Assembly (NCBI GenBank): GCA_027031305.1
Contig: JALVRJ010000270.1
Coordinates: 1 to 12,714 of the forward strand
Reading direction: 5' to 3'
DNA length: 12,714 bases
DNA from: Hyphomicrobiales bacterium
GTDB lineage: Bacteria; Pseudomonadota; Alphaproteobacteria; Rhizobiales; Aestuariivirgaceae
In this document: positions 1-5,648 of the stretch, piece by piece
Numbering within the stretch: position 1 is the first letter of the stretch
Layout: each line of letters begins with the position of its first letter
Notes under the pieces: model-generated
What the model was told of the DNA's origin: nothing
The model's database searches: none
What the model saw: the letters and a program-made list of their open reading frames with translations, nothing else
Program-made: the position numbers and the translations under genes

Positions 1-57
1 CCGCGCCCCCGCCCAACCCCCAAATCATGAAAAACAAGGGCTTGAGCGGGGGCGCGG
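1..57 (-). terminator. GC-rich inverted repeat just after gshB, possible terminator
   Basis: Bases 1-12 (CCGCGCCCCCGC) are the exact reverse complement of bases 46-57, giving a perfect 12-bp stem with a 33-base loop. It begins 7 bases beyond the gshB stop codon (65-67), where a terminator for the leftward pdxH-SDR-gshB unit would sit. On the minus strand any U-tract would fall to the left of base 1 and cannot be seen. On the plus strand the stem is followed by a short T4 run (63-66), so it could instead end a convergent gene coming from the left. The large loop makes a classical intrinsic terminator uncertain. Confidence 0.4.
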
Positions 58-64
58 GGCGGTT

Positions 65-1060
65 TTACCGGTCTTCCTTTGCGCAACCTGAGTATTGGGC
101 CCGCGCGGCCACCCTCGCCTCGATGGCGTCCCAGATCATGGCGGCGATGTCCGGCCCGCCCAACGCCTTGATGGCGCGGATGCCGGTGGGCGAGGTGACG
201 TTGATTTCCGTCAGCCAGCCACCGATGACGTCGATGCCGACGAACAGCAGGCCGCGCTCGCGCAGCACGGGCTTCAGCCGCTCGCATATCTCCCTGTCGC
301 GGGCGTTCAGCTCAACCAGCTCGGCGCGGCCGCCGACGACCATGTTGGAGCGGATCTCGCCCGGCTTAGGGATGCGGTTGATGGCGCCGGCGACCTCGCC
401 GTCCACCAGGATGATGCGCTTGTCACCTTCCGTCACGGCAGGAAGGTATTGCTGGACGATGAAGGGCTCGCGGAAGGTATCGATGAACAGCTCGTAGAGG
501 GCGGCGAAGTTGGCGTCGTTGTCGGCGATCCTGAACACGCCGGCGCCGCCATTGCCGTAAAGGGGCTTGAGGATGATGTCGCCGTATTGGCGACGGAATT
601 CCTCGATGGCTTGCAGATCGCGGGTGATGAGCGTGGGCGGCGTGAGATCGGGGAATTCGAGCACGAAGAGCTTTTCCGGCGCGTTGCGCACCGCCACCGG
701 GTCGTTGACCACCAGCGTGCTGGCGGGCAGTTGCTCCAGCATGTGGGTGGCGGTGATGTAGGCCATGTCGAAGGGCGGGTCCTGGCGCATGAGCACCACG
801 TCGAAATCGGACAGCGCGTGCACCTCCGGCTCGCGGGCGGTGAAATGATCGCCCTCGACGTCGCGCAGAAGCACGCAGCGGCCGCGGGCGGCGACCGCCA
901 CGCCGCCTTCAGGTGTGGTGCGCAGCACCATGTCGTCGGGCTCGTAGACGAAGTGCGAATGGCCCCTGCGCTGGCCCTCGAGCATGAGCGCGAAGGTGGA
1001 ATCGCCGGCAATGTTGATGCGCTCCAGCGGATCCATCTGCACCGCCACTTTCAGCCCCAT
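65..1060 (-). CDS. gshB: Glutathione synthetase
   Basis: This is a 331-aa ATP-grasp ligase that joins gamma-glutamylcysteine and glycine with ATP to make glutathione, the second step of the pathway, in the cytosol. The N-terminal domain opens with [13 protein letters not shown] (residues 3-15), a family hallmark, followed by the conserved MRQDPPFD (91-98). The ATP-grasp part shows the glycine-rich loop [13 protein letters not shown] (165-177), [12 protein letters not shown] (211-222) and the metal and substrate-binding end [10 protein letters not shown] (284-293). The length is close to the roughly 315 aa typical of bacterial GshB, with a slightly longer C-terminal tail. The ATG at 1060 has a strong Shine-Dalgarno (GGGAGG) six bases upstream. 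The gene lies 21 bp after the stop of the SDR gene, so the two are probably co-transcribed. No key motif is missing. Confidence 0.97.
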   Translation of the reverse strand: MGLKVAVQMDPLERINIAGDSTFALMLEGQRRGHSHFVYEPDDMVLRTTPEGGVAVAARGRCVLLRDVEGDHFTAREPEVHALSDFDVVLMRQDPPFDMAYITATHMLEQLPASTLVVNDPVAVRNAPEKLFVLEFPDLTPPTLITRDLQAIEEFRRQYGDIILKPLYGNGGAGVFRIADNDANFAALYELFIDTFREPFIVQQYLPAVTEGDKRIILVDGEVAGAINRIPKPGEIRSNMVVGGRAELVELNARDREICERLKPVLRERGLLFVGIDVIGGWLTEINVTSPTGIRAIKALGGPDIAAMIWDAIEARVAARAQYSGCAKEDR

Positions 1061-1066
1061 GCCGTG

Positions 1067-1072
1067 CCTCCC
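1067..1072 (-). promoter_or_regulatory. Shine-Dalgarno of gshB
   Basis: On the minus strand this reads GGGAGG, six bases before the gshB ATG. It falls in the 21-bp gap after the SDR stop codon and supports the chosen gshB start. Confidence 0.8.
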
Positions 1073-1081
1073 GAAATTGTC

Positions 1082-1840
1082 TCAGACGTGCTGGCCGCCG
1101 TTGATGTGCAGTTCGGCGCCGGTGATGTAGGAGGAGGTGTCGGTGCACAGGAAATAGATGGCCTTGGCCACCTCCTCCGGCTGGCCCAGCCGGCGCAGGG
1201 GGATCTGCTCGACGATCTTCTCCGTACCCGGCGAGAGGATGGAGGTTTCGATCTCGCCCGGGCTGATGGCGTTGACGCGGATGCCGTGGGGGCCGAAATC
1301 GTGGGCCATTTCCCGCGTCAGGGCGGCGAGCGCCGCCTTGGAGGTGGCGTAGGCCGAGCCGGCGAAGGGATGCACGCGCTGGCCGGCGATGGAGGTGACG
1401 TTGACCACCGCGCCTTTCGCCGCCTTGAGCTCCTCGATGAGGCCACGGGCGAGCATGATGGGGGCGAAGAAGTTCACCTGGAACACCGTCTTCCAGTCGG
1501 CGATGGTGGTGTCGATGGAGTTCATGCGCCTGCCGCCGGGCAGCTTGGGCGAAATGGCGGCGTTGTTGACCAGCGCGTGCAGGCGCCCGCCCTGGGCCTT
1601 CAGGCGCTCGCGGATCTCGCCAATGGCGCGCTCGATGCTGTCCTCCTCGGCAAGGTCCACCTGGATGTGGTCTTCCTCGCCGTGCATCCATGGGCAGTCC
1701 TCGGGGAATGGGTGGCGCGAACAGGTGATGACCCGCCAGCCGGCGGAAGAGAAGCGCTTGACCGTGGCGTGCCCGATGCCGCGCGAGGCACCGGTGAGCA
1801 CCAGCGTTCTGCGCTCGGAATCAGGGATGGGTTCGCTCAT
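1082..1840 (-). CDS. SDR-family NAD(P)-dependent oxidoreductase, substrate unknown
   Basis: This is a 252-aa classical short-chain dehydrogenase/reductase with a Rossmann fold. The cofactor loop TGASRGIG is at residues 16-23, the NNAA motif at 92-95, and the catalytic Ser150, Tyr164 and Lys168 lie in the S...YATSK arrangement. The C-terminal SPGEIETS segment (193-200) follows the usual pattern. Arg42 after the second beta strand suggests a preference for NADP(H). That is an inference from fold rules and not shown directly. The start is uncertain. The ATG at 1840 gives MSEPIPDSER and has a GGAA 10 bases upstream; in-frame ATGs at 1855 and 1879 are possible, but the last lies inside a hairpin and has no ribosome site. 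The gene lies between pdxH and gshB. A redox role linked to those genes is possible, but the substrate cannot be read from the sequence. Confidence 0.9.
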   Translation of the reverse strand: MSEPIPDSERRTLVLTGASRGIGHATVKRFSSAGWRVITCSRHPFPEDCPWMHGEEDHIQVDLAEEDSIERAIGEIRERLKAQGGRLHALVNNAAISPKLPGGRRMNSIDTTIADWKTVFQVNFFAPIMLARGLIEELKAAKGAVVNVTSIAGQRVHPFAGSAYATSKAALAALTREMAHDFGPHGIRVNAISPGEIETSILSPGTEKIVEQIPLRRLGQPEEVAKAIYFLCTDTSSYITGAELHINGGQHV

Positions 1841-1870
1841 GGGTCGCCGTTCCATTGCCTGCGGGTTTTC

Positions 1871-1891
1871 CGTGCGCATGATATGCGCACG
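1871..1891. repeat. Perfect 9-bp inverted repeat between pdxH and the SDR gene
   Basis: CGTGCGCAT (1871-1879) is separated by GAT from its exact reverse complement (1883-1891). It lies in the 95-bp gap after the pdxH stop and 31 bp before the chosen SDR start. On the minus strand no U-tract follows, so it is not a classical terminator. It may be an mRNA hairpin between two cistrons or a protein-binding palindrome controlling the SDR-gshB pair. Confidence 0.6.
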
Positions 1892-1935
1892 CGGCAGGGC
1901 GAAACAAGGGCGTGGCGGCAGGACGTGGCGAAGGG

Positions 1936-2574
1936 TCAGGGATAGAGACGCTTTTTCCGCCAGGGAGAAGAGATGTCCTGGCGCTCGAAGCGAATGCGCT
2001 CGTGCAGGCGGAAGGGCCTCTCGTGCCAGAACTCGATGGCCAGCGGCACGACGCGCACGCCCGTCCAGTATGGCGGGCGCGGCACCCGCCCCACGTGAAA
2101 GCGCGCCGCCTCCTTCATGACGTTTCTTTCCAGCGCGTGGGGGCTTTCCATCTCGCGCGACTGCTTGGAGGCCCAGGCGCCGATCTGCGAACCCCGGGGA
2201 CGGGTGGCGAAATAGGTGTCGGCCTCTTCGTCGGATACCCGCTCGGTGAGCCCGCGCACGCGCACCTGGCGGTGCAGGTTGCGCCACCAGAAATTCAGCG
2301 CCGCCTTGCCGGAGGTCAGGATCTGGCGGCCCTTGGCGCTTTCCAGGTTGGTATAGAAGACGAAGCCGCGCTCGTCGAAATCCTTCAGCAGGACCATGCG
2401 CGCGTCGGGCATACCGTCCTCGTCCACCGTGGCCAGGCACATGGCCTCGGGGTATTCGGGCTCTGCCCGCTTCGCCTGCTCGAACCAGCGGGCGAACAGG
2501 GCGAAGGGGTCGGTGGCGGCAGCGAAGTCCGGCTCCGCGCGCAGGGTCTTGAGCTCGTCCAGAAAATCGGCCAT
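1936..2574 (-). CDS. pdxH: Pyridoxamine 5'-phosphate oxidase
   Basis: This 212-aa FMN flavoprotein oxidises pyridoxine or pyridoxamine 5'-phosphate with O2 to pyridoxal 5'-phosphate, the last step of vitamin B6 synthesis and its salvage route. It is a cytosolic homodimer. Recognisable conserved blocks are ARMVLLKDFDERGFVFYTN (58-76, FMN phosphate binding), LHRQVRVRG (100-108), RGSQIGAWASKQS (127-139), and the substrate-binding Arg-Leu-His of FRLHERIRF (188-196), matching the RLH of the E. coli enzyme. It ends in RLYP, the usual C-terminal type. Length matches the family. The start at 2574 gives MADFLDEL and has only a weak AGAG ribosome site. It diverges from fabI across 211 bp and is probably the first gene of the leftward unit with the SDR and gshB. 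Confidence 0.96.
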   Translation of the reverse strand: MADFLDELKTLRAEPDFAAATDPFALFARWFEQAKRAEPEYPEAMCLATVDEDGMPDARMVLLKDFDERGFVFYTNLESAKGRQILTSGKAALNFWWRNLHRQVRVRGLTERVSDEEADTYFATRPRGSQIGAWASKQSREMESPHALERNVMKEAARFHVGRVPRPPYWTGVRVVPLAIEFWHERPFRLHERIRFERQDISSPWRKKRLYP

Positions 2575-2785
2575 TGCGCCATCTCTGTTGCATGAGGTGG
2601 TATGGGAAGGTTCTCAATAAAACATTGCGCGCCCTTGCGCCAGCGCCGTGCGCGGGGCAAAAAGGCCGAAACCATGGCGACAGCTCCCCCTTGCGGGAAG
2701 AAAAGAAAGGTGTGATTCATGCGCCCTTCTTTCTGGAAGGGGGAGGCAACCAGATGAATAAGGAAGAAGCGGAGGCGGAAAGGAC
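2575..2785. promoter_or_regulatory. Divergent pdxH/fabI intergenic region
   Basis: This 211-bp region must hold the promoters for leftward pdxH and rightward fabI. I see no convincing -35/-10 pair on either strand. The fabI-proximal part (2753-2785) is purine-rich and includes a good ribosome site, GGAAAGGA, ending a few bases before the fabI ATG. The main structural element is the long inverted repeat listed separately. Confidence 0.55.
2684..2745. repeat. Long inverted repeat in the fabI leader
   Basis: CTCCCCCTT (2684-2692) is the exact reverse complement of AAGGGGGAG (2737-2745). Inside, the purine tract near 2697-2710 can pair imperfectly with the pyrimidine tract CCCTTCTTTCT (2724-2734), extending the stem. 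It ends 40 bases before the fabI ATG. It could be a structured 5' leader of the fabI mRNA or a regulator site. It is not followed by a T-run, so it is not an obvious terminator. Confidence 0.55.
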
Positions 2786-3580
2786 ATGGGTGACTGCACG
2801 GTGCTGAAGGGCCGCAAGGGGCTCGTCATGGGCGTGGCCAACAACCGCTCCATCGCCTGGGGCATCGCGAAGGCTTGCGCGCAAGCCGGCGCGGAGCTGG
2901 CCTTCACCTACCAGGGCGAGGCGCTGAAAAAGCGCGTGCAGCCGCTGGCCGAGGAGCTGGGCGTGAAGCTGCTCATGCCGTGCGATGTCACCAGCGAAGA
3001 ATCACTCGATGCGGTTTTCAGCGAGCTGAAGGCGGCATGGGGCGAGCTCGACTTCGTGGTGCACGCCATCGCCTTTTCCGACAAGGACGAGCTGAAGGGT
3101 CGTTATGTGGACACCACGCGCGCCAACTTCGGCCGCACCATGGACATCTCCGTCTACAGCTTCACCGCCGTGGCCAGGCGCGCCGAGGCGCTGATGACGG
3201 ATGGCGGATCGCTGCTGACGCTGTCCTATTACGGCGCGGAAAAGTGGGTGCCGCACTACAACGTCATGGGCGTGGCCAAGGCGGCGCTGGAAGCGAGCGT
3301 GCGGTACCTCGCCGCCGACCTCGGCCCGGGCGGCATTCGCGTCAACGCCATTTCCGCCGGACCCATCCGCACCCTGGCGGCGGCGGGCATCTCGGGCTTT
3401 CGCATGATGCTGGACTGGAACGAGCGCAACGCGCCGCTGCGCAAGAACGTCAGCATCGACGAGGTTGGGTCGGCGGCGTTGTTCCTGCTGTCCGACCTTT
3501 CCGGCGGCGTTACCGGCGAAATCATGCACGTGGACGCGGGCTACAACATCATCGGCATGAAGGCCCTGGAAGAGGGCTGA
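2786..3580 (+). CDS. fabI: Enoyl-[acyl-carrier-protein] reductase (NADH), FabI
   Basis: This 264-aa divergent SDR catalyses the last reduction of each fatty-acid elongation round, enoyl-ACP to acyl-ACP, in the cytosol; it is the triclosan target. The cofactor loop is GVANNRSIAWG (16-26). The catalytic set matches E. coli FabI when aligned by eye: Tyr148 in LTLSYYGAEK, Tyr158 and Lys165 in the YNVMGVAK block (Y-x6-K). These correspond to E. coli Y146, Y156 and K163. The segment VRYLAADLGPGGIRVNAISAGPIRTLAA (172-199) is a strong family signature. Ala96 occupies the place of E. coli Gly93. The ATG at 2786 is preceded by AAAGGA at close spacing. It appears to be a single-gene unit: pdxH diverges from it and a terminator candidate follows. 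Confidence 0.97.
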   Translation: MGDCTVLKGRKGLVMGVANNRSIAWGIAKACAQAGAELAFTYQGEALKKRVQPLAEELGVKLLMPCDVTSEESLDAVFSELKAAWGELDFVVHAIAFSDKDELKGRYVDTTRANFGRTMDISVYSFTAVARRAEALMTDGGSLLTLSYYGAEKWVPHYNVMGVAKAALEASVRYLAADLGPGGIRVNAISAGPIRTLAAAGISGFRMMLDWNERNAPLRKNVSIDEVGSAALFLLSDLSGGVTGEIMHVDAGYNIIGMKALEEG

Positions 3581-3586
3581 CGGGCG

Positions 3587-3640
3587 TCCGTCGGGGACGG
3601 ATGGGAATGCCGTAGAATCGCGCGAAGCTTGCGATTTTTT
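3587..3640 (+). terminator. Probable intrinsic terminator of fabI
   Basis: Two small hairpins follow the fabI stop. The first is TCCGTC/GACGGA (3587-3592 with 3596-3601), with no T-run after it. The second is AATCGC/GCGATT (3616-3621 with 3631-3636), whose 3' arm runs into a T6 tract (3635-3640). The second has the shape of an intrinsic terminator but a short six-pair stem. The T-tract can alternatively sit in the loop of TTGCG/CGCAA, so efficiency is doubtful. Confidence 0.5.
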
Positions 3641-3775
3641 CGCAACTGCCGTATCGAGCGCTGAAAAAGCGTCGGCTGGCGAGGCGCGCTTTTGGCGCAA
3701 CCATGCGATATTCGCCATCGATGGGGCGACGCCCCGGCCGTGATCATCGAGAAGCGACAGCGGAGAGAGATTTTC

Positions 3776-4552
3776 ATGCTGCGGATCGTTCAGCTTAGCG
3801 ACACCCACATTCCCGATGTGGCGGAAAAGCGCGACTTTCGCACGCGGGCGCTGGCGCAGGCCGTGGACCTTGCCAACTCCCTCTCGCCGGCGCTGGTGAT
3901 CCACACCGGCGATGCCGCCGACACGGGGCAGGAAGCCGAATACGCGCTGGTGCGCCGCGAGATGGACAGGCTGGAGGCGCCTTACGTCATCACGCCGGGC
4001 AACCGCGACTCGCGACCACGGATGCGCGCGGCCTTCGCCGACCTGGCGTGGACGGACGAGGGCGAAGGGCCACTGGATTACGTGGTCGAGGCCGGGCCGC
4101 TCGCCGTCGTCGGCTTCGACAGCAAGGGGCCGAAGACCAACAAGGGCTGGGCCGACGAGGCGCGGCGCGAGAAGCTGCGGGCGATGCTGGAGCGGACGAA
4201 GGAGCGGCCGGTGCTGTTGATGATGCACCATCCGCCATTCGAGATCCCCGAGATTCCCGATCCGCGGCAATACGTGGAATGGTCGCACGCGGAAGGTATC
4301 TGCGACGTGGTGAACGATTATCCTAACGTGCAGGCGGTGGCCTGTGGCCATATTCACCGCCACATCACCGGCTTCAGCGTTGGCCATGCGCCGGCCTTCG
4401 TGCTGCCGTGCAACGCACCGGACCTGCGCAAGGGCCCGGCGCGGGAGCTGGGGGAGGCGGCGGTGGCCATGTGCGTGGACTTCGACGATGCCGGGCGGCT
4501 GTGCGACATCCGGCTGCGGGTGACGCCGACACCGGCGGCGGCGGCGGAGTGA
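3776..4552 (+). CDS. CpdA-like class III metallophosphodiesterase
   Basis: This is a 258-aa calcineurin-like phosphoesterase of the class III cyclic-nucleotide phosphodiesterase group (CpdA, Rv0805 type). The two-metal site is visible: Asp9 and His11 (LSDTH), Asp46 (HTGDAADT), Asn76 (PGNRDSR), His151 in MMHHPPF, and the GHIH pair His192 and His194. The usual GNHD motif reads GNRD here, so the conserved catalytic-site His is Arg77. The metal ligands are all kept, so it should still bind a dinuclear metal centre, but its activity and substrate (cAMP, another phosphodiester or a phosphomonoester) cannot be assumed. The ATG at 3776 was chosen because GGAGAGAG lies upstream and homology starts there. 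A longer in-frame reading from a TTG at 3692 is unsupported. It seems to be a single-gene unit between two terminators. Confidence 0.9.
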   Translation: MLRIVQLSDTHIPDVAEKRDFRTRALAQAVDLANSLSPALVIHTGDAADTGQEAEYALVRREMDRLEAPYVITPGNRDSRPRMRAAFADLAWTDEGEGPLDYVVEAGPLAVVGFDSKGPKTNKGWADEARREKLRAMLERTKERPVLLMMHHPPFEIPEIPDPRQYVEWSHAEGICDVVNDYPNVQAVACGHIHRHITGFSVGHAPAFVLPCNAPDLRKGPARELGEAAVAMCVDFDDAGRLCDIRLRVTPTPAAAAE

Positions 4553-4588
4553 GCGGCCCCGCCCTCTGTTCCCTTTCCATCATTTCCG

Positions 4589-4627
4589 AAAGGCGCCAAT
4601 GGCGATGCATCGCCAATGGCGCCTTTT
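4589..4627 (+). terminator. Strong rho-independent terminator after the phosphodiesterase gene
   Basis: The arms AAAGGCGCCA (4589-4598) and TGGCGCCTTT (4617-4626) pair perfectly. An inner stem GGCGA/TCGCC (4601-4605 with 4610-4614) sits inside, and a T4 run ends at 4627, with a second T4 at 4631-4634. It begins 36 bp after the stop codon. The A-run on the 5' arm would give some termination on the other strand as well. The element insulates the pilus operon from the phosphodiesterase gene. Confidence 0.85.
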
Positions 4628-4648
4628 CGCTTTTCCGGCAGCGCGCGG

Positions 4649-4710
4649 AAACATGGTGAACGAGTGGTGAAGCCCCGGGGATGGGGCATCATCGCTCATT
4701 AACCATGTTT
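4649..4710. promoter_or_regulatory. Candidate CtrA-binding region upstream of cpaB
   Basis: TTAACCAT at 4699-4706 is an exact match to the CtrA half-site known from Caulobacter. On the opposite strand, 4654-4671 reads TTCACCA-N4-TTCACCA, two copies one helical turn (11 bp) apart, which fits TTAA-N7-TTAA with A-to-C at the third base of each half. The outer segments AAACATGGTGAA (4649-4660) and TTAACCATGTTT (4699-4710) form an 11-of-12 inverted repeat around a small GCCCC/GGGGC hairpin (4672-4676 with 4683-4687). I see no clear -35/-10. The region lies 91-152 bp before the cpaB start, with nothing else but the terminator nearby. CtrA control is an inference by analogy with the Caulobacter pil-cpa locus. 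Confidence 0.55.
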
Positions 4711-4800
4711 TGAGGGTTTTGCGCGACAGTAGGCGCGAGGTTGGACGAAGACGCCAGGCCCAATGCCCGCTGTCGCCAATAGCCTACGGGAAAGCGAAAG

Positions 4801-5628
4801 ATGAAACGGAAGAGAAGCAAGAACAAGAACAAGATCTTGACCATCGGCGCGGCGTCGGTGGCGGCGCTGCTGGCCGCGGTGTTCGCGCGCGATTTCATCG
4901 CCGGCGGTCAGCAGAAGCCACAACCCGTGGTGCAGGTGCAGGAACAGCCCAAGGTGCATGTCCTGACCGCCACCACCAACCTGCCAATGGGAGCGCGGCT
5001 GCGCCAGGATGTCCTGCAATGGCAGGAATGGCCGGAAGACAACGTGCTGCCCGGCATGATCGTGCGCGAGCAGGACGAGAACGCGATGGAGGAGCTGGCC
5101 AAGGCGCGCGTGCGGGTGCCGCTGGTGGCCAACGAGCCGATTATGGATTCCAAGATCATCCGCAAGGGCGATGGCGGGCTGCTGTCCACCCTGTTGCGCA
5201 AGGGAATGCGCGCCATCGCCGTGAAGGTGACGGTGGAAAGCGGTGCCGGCGGCTTCATCATGCCCAACGACCGGGTGGACGTGTTGCTGACGCGCAGCGT
5301 GGATGACCAGACCTTCTCCGACGTGGTGCTGGAGAACGTGCGGGTGCTGGCCATCAACCAGACCTCCGCCGCCGACAAGACGGACAAGTCCGCCGAGGCC
5401 GAGCTGCGCACGGCGACGCTGGAGGTGACGCCCCTGCAGGCGAAGGTGCTGGCGCGGGTGCAGAGCCTGGGTGAACTATCGCTGGTGCTGCGCGGCCTGG
5501 CCGAGCGCGAGGACGGCGATCTGGCCGACGACAAGCCGCGGCTGTCGCCCGCCTTCGCCAGGACCGGTGGCGGCAACATCCACCTTTACCGTTACGGCAA
5601 GTTCGGCGTTCAGGCCGCACAGAACTGA
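4801..5628 (+). CDS. cpaB: Tad/Flp pilus assembly protein CpaB (RcpC)
   Basis: This 275-aa periplasmic, membrane-anchored protein belongs to the Tad pilus machine, where it is thought to work with the CpaC secretin and may contact peptidoglycan. A basic, Lys/Arg-rich N-terminus (1-11) precedes one membrane segment (about 12-29), then a linker. A SAF domain follows (about 52-120, beginning KVHVLTATTNLPMGARL). The CpaB/RcpC domain spans about 130-232 and carries the typical GMRAIAVKVTVESGAGGFI (135-153) and MPNDRVDVLLTR (154-165). Length is in the usual 260-300 aa range. The ribosome site is weak, GGGAAAGCGAAAG directly before the ATG. It is the first gene of the pilus operon here: no pilin or prepilin peptidase lies between the terminator and cpaB. 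The cpaC start is 20 bp after its stop. Confidence 0.95.
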   Translation: MKRKRSKNKNKILTIGAASVAALLAAVFARDFIAGGQQKPQPVVQVQEQPKVHVLTATTNLPMGARLRQDVLQWQEWPEDNVLPGMIVREQDENAMEELAKARVRVPLVANEPIMDSKIIRKGDGGLLSTLLRKGMRAIAVKVTVESGAGGFIMPNDRVDVLLTRSVDDQTFSDVVLENVRVLAINQTSAADKTDKSAEAELRTATLEVTPLQAKVLARVQSLGELSLVLRGLAEREDGDLADDKPRLSPAFARTGGGNIHLYRYGKFGVQAAQN

Positions 5629-5648
5629 CACCGCTGGAGATTGATGTC

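Noticed and set aside
95..1945. 616-codon open frame on the plus strand opposite gshB and the SDR gene
   Set aside because: It is antisense to two well-supported genes, rich in Asp/Gly/His/Val and without any recognisable motif. Long antisense frames are common in GC-rich codon usage.
1841..2617. N-terminal extension of the SDR gene in frame up to 2617
   Set aside because: The extension overlaps pdxH in another frame, is Arg/Ala/Gly-rich and matches no domain. The Rossmann fold begins right after the chosen start.
2754..2807. 17-codon frame (MNKEEAEAERTWVTARC) overlapping the fabI start
   Set aside because: It could be a leader peptide, but the purine-rich composition is explained by the fabI ribosome site and there is no attenuator arrangement.
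3723..3735. GGGGC-GAC-GCCCC hairpin before the phosphodiesterase gene
   Set aside because: Only five base pairs with no T-run and no link to a known element. Expected by chance in GC-rich DNA.
3692..3775. Longer N-terminus of the phosphodiesterase from a TTG
   Set aside because: It lacks a clear ribosome site and the added residues match nothing. The ATG at 3776 has GGAGAGAG and begins the phosphoesterase fold.
4710..5306. 198-codon plus-strand frame overlapping the cpaB start
   Set aside because: It is Arg/Gly/Ala-rich, lies out of frame over cpaB, and has no domain or ribosome site.
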